Assembly: GCA_946887345.1 (NCBI GenBank)
Contig: CAMPKR010000043.1
Span: forward strand, 1-11,511
Reading direction: 5' to 3'
DNA: 11,511 bases
DNA from: an uncultured Bacteroidota bacterium
Lineage (GTDB): Bacteria > Bacteroidota > Bacteroidia > Chitinophagales > Chitinophagaceae
The notes below the pieces were generated by a model. The model made no database searches and was not told where the DNA came from. It saw only the letters and a program-made list of their open reading frames with translations. Positions within the stretch are counted from its first letter, which is position 1. The number at the start of each line of letters is the position of its first letter. The position numbers and the translations under genes are program-made. Below, piece by piece: positions 1-6,992 of the stretch.

Positions 1-783
1 GTTAACTATTATATCCCGTCCCTTTAGAACACTGAAGCTGAACGGTGCCTCCAATCCGTTTATTTTCTTCTCTATATACCATTGGAATTTTTCCCGCTGA
101 TCTTCCGTAACAATGACGACCTCAAATATCCCATCACCGGGATCGGCAAGAGGGTTAAGTTCCAGGTTGGGCCCCAGGCATAGCATGTTCATTACTTCTA
201 AGAGGAGGAATTTGCCATGGCGTTCCAGACCATCAATTACAAGGCTGCACTCCTGTGCTTCGTATTCTTTGACCACGTTCAGTAATACTCGTAATGCTAT
301 CCGGAGATTTTCTTCAGGAGTTTCTGCTTCTTCCACATCTTTCATTTTTTTCATCAAGGCCGGAAATATTCCAAAGCCTAAAGCTTCAATAAAGAAGGTA
401 TCCCCGGTGGCCGCATCCACTTTTCCTATATCAATGCTTTTGGTGCATTCTTTTGCCCACAAGTCAACAAATTCTCCGGTTTCTAAATCAAGGCCCAGCG
501 ACTTTCCAATGTTATTAGCGGTACCCATGGGAATAAGAGCGATCGGCTGCATTTTGTGCTGCAATGATTGTGTGAGAAGTGCTCCGCATATTTTTCTTAT
601 TGTTCCATCTCCTCCTGCTATTGCTACTATATCGATATCATCTTCCAGTTTTTTCCAGTCTTGGTTCTTTGTCTCGGTGTACCGGCATTTATATCCTTTT
701 GACTCTAAAAGTTTTACCAACTTGTCTTTAGTGTGTTCTGCATCGCCGGCATCAGGATTATGAAACAGTTTAACGATCTTCAT
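1..783 (-). CDS. Diacylglycerol kinase family lipid kinase, partial (3' end outside window)
   Basis: This is a cytosolic or membrane-associated lipid kinase of the DAGK catalytic family (YegS/BmrU/DgkB-like), which transfers phosphate from a nucleotide to a diacylglycerol or sphingoid-type lipid. The first 261 residues are readable without a stop, and the frame runs off the left edge, so the C-terminal end is missing. The start is an ATG at 783. Near the N-terminus is F-H-N-P-D-A-G (residues 7-13), the usual N-P-x-A-G substrate/nucleotide segment. The glycine-rich motif A-G-G-D-G-T follows at about 56-61, then I-P-M-G-T-A-N-N (84-91), equivalent to the family G-T-x-N-D. These three motifs in order define the family; family members are usually around 290-310 residues. 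The gene is divergent from surE across 86 bases. The lipid substrate cannot be told from sequence. No ribosome binding site stands out. Confidence 0.9.
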   Translation of the reverse strand, partial: MKIVKLFHNPDAGDAEHTKDKLVKLLESKGYKCRYTETKNQDWKKLEDDIDIVAIAGGDGTIRKICGALLTQSLQHKMQPIALIPMGTANNIGKSLGLDLETGEFVDLWAKECTKSIDIGKVDAATGDTFFIEALGFGIFPALMKKMKDVEEAETPEENLRIALRVLLNVVKEYEAQECSLVIDGLERHGKFLLLEVMNMLCLGPNLELNPLADPGDGIFEVVIVTEDQREKFQWYIEKKINGLEAPFSFSVLKGRDIIVN

Positions 784-869
784 ATAAATAGTTGCTTGTG
801 ATATAAGCTCTTATTAGCCGATAAAAAGCATACCAGCGTTAGTGGCATGAAGTATTTGTTAAGTAGGGT

Positions 870-1607
870 ATGAGAATTCTTATTACGAACGATGACGGCA
901 TATACAGTCCCGGTATAGCGGCCCTGGCGCGGGTGGCGCAGAAATTCGGAGAGGTAAGAATCGTTGCTCCCGATGTAGAACAATCTTCCATGGGACATGC
1001 GGTTACACATTCCAGGCCATTATCGTACAGGAGATCACCTATTGTTTTTGACGGGATAGAGGCATACAGGGTGAACGGGACACCAGCCGATTGCGTAGCG
1101 CTTGGCACACATCTGTGGAGTAAGACAGACGTTGTGCTTTCAGGGATAAACATGGGTCCAAACCTGGGCAATAGCATGTGGCATTCGGGCACGCTTGCAG
1201 CTGCGAAGCAAGCGGTATTGTTAGGAATCAGGGGAATAGCGCTTAGTACACCGGTGGGTAAGACAGAACCGGATTTTGCCGACATAGCGGAATATGTGGA
1301 AAGAGCCCTGGCTCTGCTGCTCGCAGATACCAGCCTGGCATTATATAATGTGAATTTTCCGATAAGCCCTGTGGGTATGCGATGGACAAGACAATCGGTG
1401 CGACTATATGATGGCAGAATAGTACCGGGTATGGACCCGATGAACAGAAAGCACTACTGGTTTACCGTGGCACCGCTTGAACCGGCAGAGGAAGGCACTG
1501 ACCGCTGGGCTGTGGAGAATAACCTTGTATCTATCACTCCGCTAAGGCTTGACCTGACCGCTGACCAGGAACTGGAGCGGCTGAAAAACGGAAAACCACT
1601 GGAGTAA
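870..1607 (+). CDS. surE: 5'/3'-nucleotidase SurE
   Basis: This encodes a cytosolic metal-dependent phosphatase that removes phosphate from nucleoside 5'- and 3'-monophosphates, a stationary-phase survival enzyme. The 245 residues match the family's usual length of about 250. The N-terminus opens with the signature I-T-N-D-D-G (residues 5-10), where D8 and D9 are metal ligands. A-P-D-x-E-Q-S-S follows at 33-40, with S39 the expected third ligand. S-G-I-N-M-G-P-N-L-G lies at 91-100, with N94 the expected fourth ligand, and H-S-G-T-L-A-A-A at 105-112 is the conserved phosphate-side loop. All four metal positions are therefore intact. The ATG at 870 places the motif at its standard distance from the N-terminus. 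The gene diverges from the lipid kinase and converges on the helicase, leaving 46 bases between stops, so it is probably transcribed alone. No clear promoter match was found in the 86 bases upstream. Confidence 0.96.
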   Translation: MRILITNDDGIYSPGIAALARVAQKFGEVRIVAPDVEQSSMGHAVTHSRPLSYRRSPIVFDGIEAYRVNGTPADCVALGTHLWSKTDVVLSGINMGPNLGNSMWHSGTLAAAKQAVLLGIRGIALSTPVGKTEPDFADIAEYVERALALLLADTSLALYNVNFPISPVGMRWTRQSVRLYDGRIVPGMDPMNRKHYWFTVAPLEPAEEGTDRWAVENNLVSITPLRLDLTADQELERLKNGKPLE

Positions 1608-1624
1608 TATTTCCCGGGGAATAT
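1607..1624. repeat. Short inverted repeat between convergent surE and helicase genes
   Basis: An 18-base near-perfect palindrome (ATATTTCCC followed by GGGGAATAT) starts at the last base of the surE stop codon. One arm position pairs only by G-U. It lies in the 46-base gap between two convergent genes, where a shared transcript end would be expected. It has no spacer loop and no T-run after it, so a terminator role is only a guess. Confidence 0.3.
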
Positions 1625-1653
1625 ATGGGTAAGGCTAACAGGGAGACGTAAAC

Positions 1654-2976
1654 CTACTTAGCCACCTCTATCAGTACCTTCTTATTCTTGATACGTTCAT
1701 GTTTGATCTTGTGCAGGGCGTTAGTTGCTTTAGAGCGGCGCACTGCTACAAAAGAACAGAAGTCTTTTACATCTATCAGCCCGATATCTTCTTTTTTCAA
1801 TTCTCCTTTCTGGGCGAGGAAGCCGACGATGTCTACTTTATTTACTTTGTCTTTCTTTCCTGCATCTATGTAAAGTGTGATCCAGTCAGGTTTTTTCGGT
1901 AGCTCGGATGTTTCCGGGAGAAATATCTCTTCAATGTTATCTTGATCTATGTATGGGGGCACACTTTCTTCAGGAGAAAGAATGAGTATGGCAGTTCCGC
2001 TGGCATCCATGCGTGCAGTACGACCATTGCGGTGGGTGAAGATGTCTTCAGTATGTGGCAGATGGTAATGAATAATGAAACGGATATAGGGTATATCAAG
2101 GCCACGTGAAGCGAGATCGGTAGTAACAAGTACGTTTACAGTGCCATTACGGAACTTGCTGAGCGCGCTTTCGCGGTCGCGCTGTTCCATGGCCCCATGG
2201 TAGAACTCGTTGATGATTCCCTTCTCGTGAAGAATGTTGCTTGTACGTTCTACAGCATCGCGGTGGTTGCAGAAGACGATAGTAAGTTTGTCACCTTTGG
2301 CACAGATAAGACGGAACAGTGTATCTGCCTTGTCTTTGTCAGGACTTACCAGGTATTGAAGTGTAAGCGCGTCTGAAACCGGTTCGCCAGACAGGAAGTT
2401 GAGCCTGTGCGCGTTGCTCATATCAAGGAAGCCGGGCATTTCTACTGCTTCTGTGGCAGAGGTAAGCAAACGTTTTTTCAGGTTGGGCAGGCAGCCGACG
2501 ATGAAGCCTACTTCTTCGAGAAAACCTAGTTCCAGGGATTTGTCAAATTCGTCCAGGACAAGGGTATGAACCGTTTCCACCGTAACACTTTCGCGGCGGA
2601 TATGATCACAAAGACGGCCGGGTGTAGCAACTATCAGCGCAGGAGGATGGAGGAGGCTGTTCTCTTCTATTTCCCTTTTATGGCCACCATAGCAGGCTGT
2701 GATCTTCAGGCCTGTAGCCATGCCGCGAAAAACCTGTTCTATCTGCAGAGCCAGTTCGCGGGAAGGTACAACGATGATGGCCTGGGTAGTGGAAGTATTG
2801 GAATAATCCAGCGATTCGAGGACAGGCAGTAAATAGGCAAGGGTTTTGCCCGAGCCTGTTGCAGAAAGCAGGATAACATCATCGTGCTTTTTGTTGGCTT
2901 CTATGGAGGCCTGCTGCATCTCGTTGAGTGCTTCAATCTGCAGATTGGCCAGTATTTGATCGATGGAATATGACAT
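1654..2976 (-). CDS. DbpA-like DEAD-box ATP-dependent RNA helicase
   Basis: This is an ATP-dependent RNA helicase of the DEAD-box superfamily 2, probably acting in 23S rRNA/large-subunit assembly as DbpA does. In the 440-residue protein the motifs appear in order: Q-motif region N-E-M-Q-Q (18-22), motif I A-T-G-S-G-K-T (39-45), Ia P-S-R-E-L-A (71-76), Ib T-P-G-R (118-121), motif II as D-E-F-D rather than D-E-A-D (142-145), motif III S-A-T (173-175), V-F-C-N (234-237), motif V T-T-D-L-A-S-R-G-L-D-I-P (285-296) and motif VI H-R-N-G-R-T-A-R (315-322). The tail from about 365 (L-Y-I-D-A-G-K-K-D-K) to the end resembles the DbpA RNA-binding domain that recognises 23S hairpin 92. The reading frame is open to 3039, but I chose the ATG at 2976. 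It puts the Q motif at a normal distance, and a -7 promoter element sits inside the longer version. The gene converges with surE. Confidence 0.93.
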   Translation of the reverse strand: MSYSIDQILANLQIEALNEMQQASIEANKKHDDVILLSATGSGKTLAYLLPVLESLDYSNTSTTQAIIVVPSRELALQIEQVFRGMATGLKITACYGGHKREIEENSLLHPPALIVATPGRLCDHIRRESVTVETVHTLVLDEFDKSLELGFLEEVGFIVGCLPNLKKRLLTSATEAVEMPGFLDMSNAHRLNFLSGEPVSDALTLQYLVSPDKDKADTLFRLICAKGDKLTIVFCNHRDAVERTSNILHEKGIINEFYHGAMEQRDRESALSKFRNGTVNVLVTTDLASRGLDIPYIRFIIHYHLPHTEDIFTHRNGRTARMDASGTAILILSPEESVPPYIDQDNIEEIFLPETSELPKKPDWITLYIDAGKKDKVNKVDIVGFLAQKGELKKEDIGLIDVKDFCSFVAVRRSKATNALHKIKHERIKNKKVLIEVAK

Positions 2977-2983
2977 GAGGCTG

Positions 2984-2991
2984 CAAAGGTA
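2984..2991 (-). promoter_or_regulatory. Bacteroidota-type -7 element for the DbpA-like helicase
   Basis: On the minus strand the octamer TACCTTTG exactly matches the Bacteroidota -7 consensus TAnnTTTG. It ends seven bases before the chosen ATG at 2976, so transcription would start at or very near the start codon. No convincing TTG/TTTG -33 element was seen at the usual 19-20 base spacing. The match also argues against the longer helicase start at 3039. Confidence 0.55.
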
Positions 2992-3222
2992 GGGTTTGCA
3001 CAGTGGATTTGGGAGAATTACTGCATGGGCTATATCCATATTGAATGAGACAGAGTTTAGAAGCAGATATAGTTACAGTGCTGTCTGCGGCTCAGCAGGT
3101 AGCCTGGAATGATTGAATATAATTATATTTAATAGGCGTGTTGGAGCAAGTGCGTCTATACCTCACTATCCGGGAGGACTATTGAGATAATTGCTGAAGT
3201 GAAATTTGCCGTTGTCCTAGTG

Positions 3223-3251
3223 TTGACCAATGCACAATATGCTTAGTTTTA
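3223..3251 (+). promoter_or_regulatory. Probable promoter of the YD-repeat protein gene
   Basis: A -33-like TTG at 3223-3225 is followed, after 18 bases, by TAGTTTTA at 3244-3251, which matches TAnnTTTG in all but the last base. The start codon at 3259 lies seven bases further on, so the transcript would have almost no leader. The remainder of the 282-base divergent intergenic region (2977-3258) holds no other gene or strong structure that I could see. Confidence 0.45.
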
Positions 3252-3258
3252 CGGTCTT

Positions 3259-4122
3259 ATGAAGTTTAATACAAGAAACCTGGTTGTGATATTGCTTTCA
3301 ATTCCGTTGTGCTCCTACACCGGCTATAAGAAATGTGCACCATGCGCAAAATCGGACCTGAAAGGGAGGATAAAGAAGCTGACAGAAATAGAACAGGTAG
3401 GAACAGATGAAACTGAAAAGCAGATTTATCTGTACAATGCACAGGGAGAATTGGTGGAAGCACGCGATAGTGTATGGAAGGAATATGAGGAAGGCAGTCC
3501 TAAAGAACTGGTGTATACATCGGTCGTGAAATATTTGCATGAAGGTGGGAGACTGGTGAAAGAAGAGAGCGGAAACATAAGTGAAACATGGGGGCGCGGC
3601 AAGAAGATAACAGCATACAGTTATGATGAGAAAGGCAGAGTAATTTCAGAATTAGAGTATGAACCGTTGTCGCCGAAATCTGACCAATTTTTACGGGAGT
3701 ATAGTTACAACGACAAGAATCGACAAGCGATAAGAAAGCGATTTAATAAAGCGCATGACAAAGAAGCCGCGGAGGATATATACCGACGATGCATGGATGT
3801 ATATGATGGTGAAGGTAGGGTAATTGAGACATGGAGATATTTGCCAGATAGCAGCAGTTATAAATTGTATCAGTTGCTACGATACGACCAGGCAGGTAAT
3901 ATGGTTGAATCAAAAAGTCGGGACAACGAAGGCCTCGAGCGCAGCAGGGCTTTTCAGTTCAATACTGAAGGCCAGTTAATTGCTGCGACTTATGAATTGC
4001 CTTCCGGGTTGAAAAGGACTATCAGCTACACCTATTCTGAACCCGACGGAAAAGGGAATTACCTTAAAATTGTTTCTTCAGGGGACATTGTTACCAGCAG
4101 GGAGATAGAATATTATGAATAA
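3259..4122 (+). CDS. Exported protein with degenerate YD/RHS-like repeats, function unknown
   Basis: The 287-residue product begins with a short basic stretch and a hydrophobic core (residues 8-18, V-V-I-L-L-S-I-P-L-C), suggesting Sec export. The cysteine at 18 could make it a lipoprotein, but I-P-L-C is not a good lipobox. Just after it is C-A-P-C (26-29). The rest is a string of short beta-hairpin-like repeats of the form Y-D/N-x-x-G-x-hydrophobic-hydrophobic-E. These start near residues 59 (Y-N-A-Q-G-E-L-V-E), 94, 122 (Y-D-E-K-G-R-V-I-S), 150, 182 (Y-D-G-E-G-R-V-I-E), 209 (Y-D-Q-A-G-N-M-V-E), 234 (F-N-T-E-G-Q-L-I-A) and 259. They resemble the YD repeats of RHS and wall-associated proteins, but there is no RHS core motif, no C-terminal toxin and no adjacent immunity gene. 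It is probably a periplasmic or surface protein with a repeat-built beta sheet. It is monocistronic by spacing (139 bases to the next gene). Confidence 0.65.
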   Translation: MKFNTRNLVVILLSIPLCSYTGYKKCAPCAKSDLKGRIKKLTEIEQVGTDETEKQIYLYNAQGELVEARDSVWKEYEEGSPKELVYTSVVKYLHEGGRLVKEESGNISETWGRGKKITAYSYDEKGRVISELEYEPLSPKSDQFLREYSYNDKNRQAIRKRFNKAHDKEAAEDIYRRCMDVYDGEGRVIETWRYLPDSSSYKLYQLLRYDQAGNMVESKSRDNEGLERSRAFQFNTEGQLIAATYELPSGLKRTISYTYSEPDGKGNYLKIVSSGDIVTSREIEYYE

Positions 4123-4191
4123 GTGGCCTGAATTGTAACATTTCGGTCGACCTGCCGATATACTATGAGGCGGAATGTGGGTAGCATATAT

Positions 4192-4199
4192 TATTTTTG
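4192..4199 (+). promoter_or_regulatory. Bacteroidota-type -7 element upstream of the OmpH-like gene
   Basis: TATTTTTG matches the TAnnTTTG consensus exactly and lies 62 bases before the ATG at 4262, giving a leader of roughly 55 bases. No clear -33 TTG was seen at the expected spacing. It would drive the OmpH-like lipoprotein gene and, given the seven-base gap that follows, the exported protein gene after it. Confidence 0.45.
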
Positions 4200-4261
4200 C
4201 CTGCTGCTGCGTTCTTTTAATAAGCTATCAGCACATCATATAACCAATACAATTTATTTGA

Positions 4262-4876
4262 ATGAAGAAATTTTCGATCATAGCAGCTTCTGTGGCCCTG
4301 GCAGTAGCATTCTCGGCCTGCAACGGTGGCGACAAGAAAAAAACAGAAACCGCTAACAAGGTGGAACATACTGCCGGTACAGGAACAAGCACCGGGCGGA
4401 TAGCCTATGTGAATATTGATACACTGGAAGCGAACTATACTTACCTGAAGCAAAAGAAGGATGAATTCACCAAGCGCCAGGCGGGTATGGAGGCAGAACT
4501 GGAGCGGTCTATGATGCAACTGCAAAAAGATGCGGCCGAGTTCAGCAAAAAAGCGCAGGCAGGAACGCTGACCCAAAGCGAAGGCGAAGCAGGACAGAAA
4601 AGGCTGCTGCAAATGCAGGAGACGCTGGAAAAGCGCAAGAACGCCCTTACTGAAACCCTGATCAAAGAACAGGAAGCCTTTAATAAAGACCTGCACGACA
4701 GGCTGGATGCCTTCCTGAAGGAATACAATGCAGATAAGCGCTACGACTACATCCTTTCCTACAGCGAAGGTGGCGCGATACTTTACAAAGACGAAAGCCT
4801 GGATATTACAGCAGACGTGATAGACGGCATGAATAACAGCCAGGGCAAGACTGCCGATACAAGCAAGAAAAAATAG
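4262..4876 (+). CDS. OmpH/Skp-like periplasmic chaperone lipoprotein
   Basis: The 204-residue product is a predicted lipoprotein related to OmpH/Skp, the trimeric periplasmic chaperone that holds unfolded outer-membrane proteins. Residues 1-19 form a lipoprotein signal peptide ending in the lipobox F-S-A-C, with C20 as the acylated residue. After a low-complexity Gly/Thr/Lys linker, the OmpH region starts with R-I-A-Y-V-N-I-D-T-L-E (46-56). A long charged, Gln/Lys/Glu-rich helix, probably coiled coil (about 60-155), follows, as expected for the Skp tentacle. The end of the domain has the characteristic Y-D-Y-I-L-S-Y-S-E-G-G-A-I-L-Y and D-I-T strands (161-182), and a Lys-rich tail closes the protein. 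Lipid anchoring differs from soluble E. coli Skp. OmpH-family lipoproteins are known in Bacteroidota. The next gene begins seven bases after the stop, suggesting co-transcription. Confidence 0.85.
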   Translation: MKKFSIIAASVALAVAFSACNGGDKKKTETANKVEHTAGTGTSTGRIAYVNIDTLEANYTYLKQKKDEFTKRQAGMEAELERSMMQLQKDAAEFSKKAQAGTLTQSEGEAGQKRLLQMQETLEKRKNALTETLIKEQEAFNKDLHDRLDAFLKEYNADKRYDYILSYSEGGAILYKDESLDITADVIDGMNNSQGKTADTSKKK

Positions 4877-4883
4877 TGCGCCT

Positions 4884-5474
4884 GTGAAGCGTGCTATTTT
4901 CTTTTTTCTACTATTAATACCCGTCCTCAGCTTCGGGCAGAAGCTGGATGGCTGCTGGGGGCTGAAATTTTACGCCGGGCAGGCCCACGTGAAGAGCGAG
5001 ATCAGGAGCAAAACAGGTAGAGATCCTGAAACAAAATCGAACGAGCACCTGCTTTATTATAAGGACTGTGAATTTGCGGGCCGTGATGCGCAGGAAGTAC
5101 TCCTGCTTTTCTTTAATGACAGCCTGTATGGTATGGAGGTAGTTTTTGTACCCGGTAAAGAGCCCGATATATTGAACCTTTACAACAATATCAGAGATGA
5201 ATTGGTTGGTAAGTACTGGTTTCCGCAGATAGTGGTAGAGCGCTATAAGTACCCGTTTGAGAAGGGTGATAAATACTACCTGACAGCGATACAGGGCGGT
5301 TATGCAACCATAGGAAGCATCTGGTACTTTCCACGCCAGGGCAAAGAAAATGTAGCTGGTGAAATAATGCTGAATGTAAAAGATACTTTGCGGATAAAAC
5401 TAACCTACAGAGACGGCCTGCTATCGAAACGCATATTGGAAATGATAGAGAAGGAAAAAGAAAGCGACTACTGA
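4884..5474 (+). CDS. Small exported protein of unknown function
   Basis: I do not recognise a family for this 196-residue protein. It starts at a GTG; no in-frame ATG precedes the signal peptide, and the next in-frame methionine lies well inside the protein. Residues 1-19 form a clear Sec signal peptide (basic start, F-F-F-L-L-L-I-P-V-L core, cleavage expected after S-F-G). The mature part is mixed alpha/beta with two cysteines (C24 and C62) that could pair, and aromatic beta-strand-like segments such as K-Y-Y-L-T-A-I and G-S-I-W-Y-F. It ends in a charged helix, E-M-I-E-K-E-K-E-S. It lies seven bases behind the OmpH-like lipoprotein gene and is most likely translated from the same mRNA, so an envelope role is plausible but not shown. 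Confidence 0.75.
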   Translation: MKRAIFFFLLLIPVLSFGQKLDGCWGLKFYAGQAHVKSEIRSKTGRDPETKSNEHLLYYKDCEFAGRDAQEVLLLFFNDSLYGMEVVFVPGKEPDILNLYNNIRDELVGKYWFPQIVVERYKYPFEKGDKYYLTAIQGGYATIGSIWYFPRQGKENVAGEIMLNVKDTLRIKLTYRDGLLSKRILEMIEKEKESDY

Positions 5475-5525
5475 ACGGGGAGATCACAATAAAATCCACA
5501 AGTAGAGAAATAATTACTATTTTTC

Positions 5526-6992
5526 TTGAAAATCACGCACTTGGAAAATAAATCACATTTTCATCGCTCGCTGAGCCTGCTGGATGGAGCCCTGTTGGTG
5601 ATAGGCTCCATGATAGGCTCGGGTATCTTTATAGTAAGTGCCGACATTGCCCGTAGGGTGGGCAGTCCCGGGTGGCTGATAGCTGCCTGGGTAATTACAG
5701 GTTTTATAACGCTTACGGCAGCGTTGAGTTATGGAGAGCTAAGTGGCATGTACCCCAAGGCTGGCGGCCAATATGTGTACTTGCGCGAAGCCTTCGGCAA
5801 ATTATTTGGATTCCTCTACGGTTGGGCTTTCCTGGCTGTGATACAGACAGGTACCATTGCGGCGGTAGGCGTAGCATTTGGCAAATTCCTGGGCTACCTG
5901 GTGCCTTCCCTGGGCGAAGAAAATGTACTTCTCGGGCCAATAAGCGTTACTGAGAATTTTCAATTCAGCATACATGCGGCACAATTGGTGGGTATTGGCA
6001 TTATAGTATTGCTTACTGCGATCAATACCTCCGGCGTGAAGAGTGGTAAATGGATACAGTTCATTTTCACCTTTGCCAAAATGGCTGCTATGGCAGCTCT
6101 GATCATGTTTGGTTTTATGGCCTTTTCCGACAGTACCGTATGGCAGGGCAATTGGAACGGAGCATGGCTTGCGCAGGACATAAGCTTTGACAGTGCATCG
6201 GGCGCTATCAACAAGATCGGCCTGGACACAGGCGCACTTATTTCGGCGCTTTGTGTGGCTATGGTAGGTACTATCTTTTCCAGCGATGCCTGGAACAATG
6301 TGACTTTTATTGCAGGTGAAATAAAGAAGCCTGAGCGCAATATTGGTTTGAGCCTCTTTATAGGTACGCTGGTAGTTACCTGCCTGTATGTGGCTATGAA
6401 CCTGATGTACCTGAACGTGCTTAGTATCACTGAGATAGCAAATGCAGAGAAAGACAGGGTAGCGCTGGCCGCAGCACTTAAAATATTCGGTGGCTTCGGA
6501 ACCACTTTTATCGCTGTAATGATCATGGTTTCAACCTTTGGTTGCAACAATGGCCTCATTCTGTCCGGTGCCCGTGTATATTATACCATGGCTAACGACA
6601 AACTCTTCTTCCGCAGGGCAGGTACCCTGAATAAGAACGGCGTACCGGCCTTGGCGCTTTGGGTACAATGTGTATGGGCCTGCGTGCTTTGCCTTAGCGG
6701 GCGCTATGGTGACCTGCTTGATTATATTGTGTTCACAGCATTGCTGTTTTATATTCTCACTATCGCCGGTGTGTTTAAACTGCGTCGCACCCAGCCGAAT
6801 ATCCCCCGCCCGTACAAGGCATTTGGTTACCCGATTATTCCTGCGTTGTATATACTTATGGCCTCGTTCATATGCCTGGTGCTGCTTTATGCGAAGCCAG
6901 TCTATACATGGCCGGGGTTGGTAATCGTCATTATTGGCATACCGGTGTACTATTATTTTCAAAAGAAAGAGTCTGCGGCAAGCAATGAATAA
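5526..6992 (+). CDS. APC-family amino acid permease
   Basis: This is an inner-membrane amino acid transporter of the APC superfamily, closest in look to the LAT/SteT-type exchangers and basic amino acid/polyamine antiporters. The 488 residues carry about 12 hydrophobic segments. TM1 contains the substrate-binding signature G-S-M-I-G-S-G-I-F (27-35), and E71 in S-Y-G-E-L-S-G-M-Y-P-K-A-G-G lies in the conserved TM2/loop region. S-S-D-A-W-N-N-V-T (252-260) followed by G-E-I-K-K-P-E-R-N (264-272) is the TM6-loop signature. The start is uncertain: the frame opens with TTG at 5526, and another TTG lies at 5541. Neither has a good ribosome binding site, and a -7-like TATTTTTC abuts the first, which may favour the second. 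The end overlaps the heptose kinase start by eight bases, suggesting translational coupling. The substrate cannot be assigned. Confidence 0.9.
   Translation: MKITHLENKSHFHRSLSLLDGALLVIGSMIGSGIFIVSADIARRVGSPGWLIAAWVITGFITLTAALSYGELSGMYPKAGGQYVYLREAFGKLFGFLYGWAFLAVIQTGTIAAVGVAFGKFLGYLVPSLGEENVLLGPISVTENFQFSIHAAQLVGIGIIVLLTAINTSGVKSGKWIQFIFTFAKMAAMAALIMFGFMAFSDSTVWQGNWNGAWLAQDISFDSASGAINKIGLDTGALISALCVAMVGTIFSSDAWNNVTFIAGEIKKPERNIGLSLFIGTLVVTCLYVAMNLMYLNVLSITEIANAEKDRVALAAALKIFGGFGTTFIAVMIMVSTFGCNNGLILSGARVYYTMANDKLFFRRAGTLNKNGVPALALWVQCVWACVLCLSGRYGDLLDYIVFTALLFYILTIAGVFKLRRTQPNIPRPYKAFGYPIIPALYILMASFICLVLLYAKPVYTWPGLVIVIIGIPVYYYFQKKESAASNE

Noticed and set aside
113..763. A 216-codon open frame on the plus strand
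   Set aside because: It is Ser-rich and Pro-rich without any family motif, and lies antisense to the lipid kinase, whose conserved motifs are clear.
2977..3039. A 21-residue N-terminal extension of the helicase from an ATG at 3039
   Set aside because: It has no helicase-family counterpart and contains the exact -7 promoter octamer just before the inner ATG at 2976.
3259..4122. RHS-type polymorphic toxin
   Set aside because: There is no RHS core motif, no toxin-like C-terminal end after the repeats, and no small immunity gene downstream on the same strand.
4145..4152. Perfect 8-base palindrome GGTCGACC after the YD-repeat gene
   Set aside because: It is short enough to arise by chance, lacks a T-run, and has no second copy that I could see in the window.
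5960..6559. A 199-codon open frame antisense to the permease
   Set aside because: It mirrors the hydrophobic codon pattern of the permease, and no independent motif or start signal is seen.
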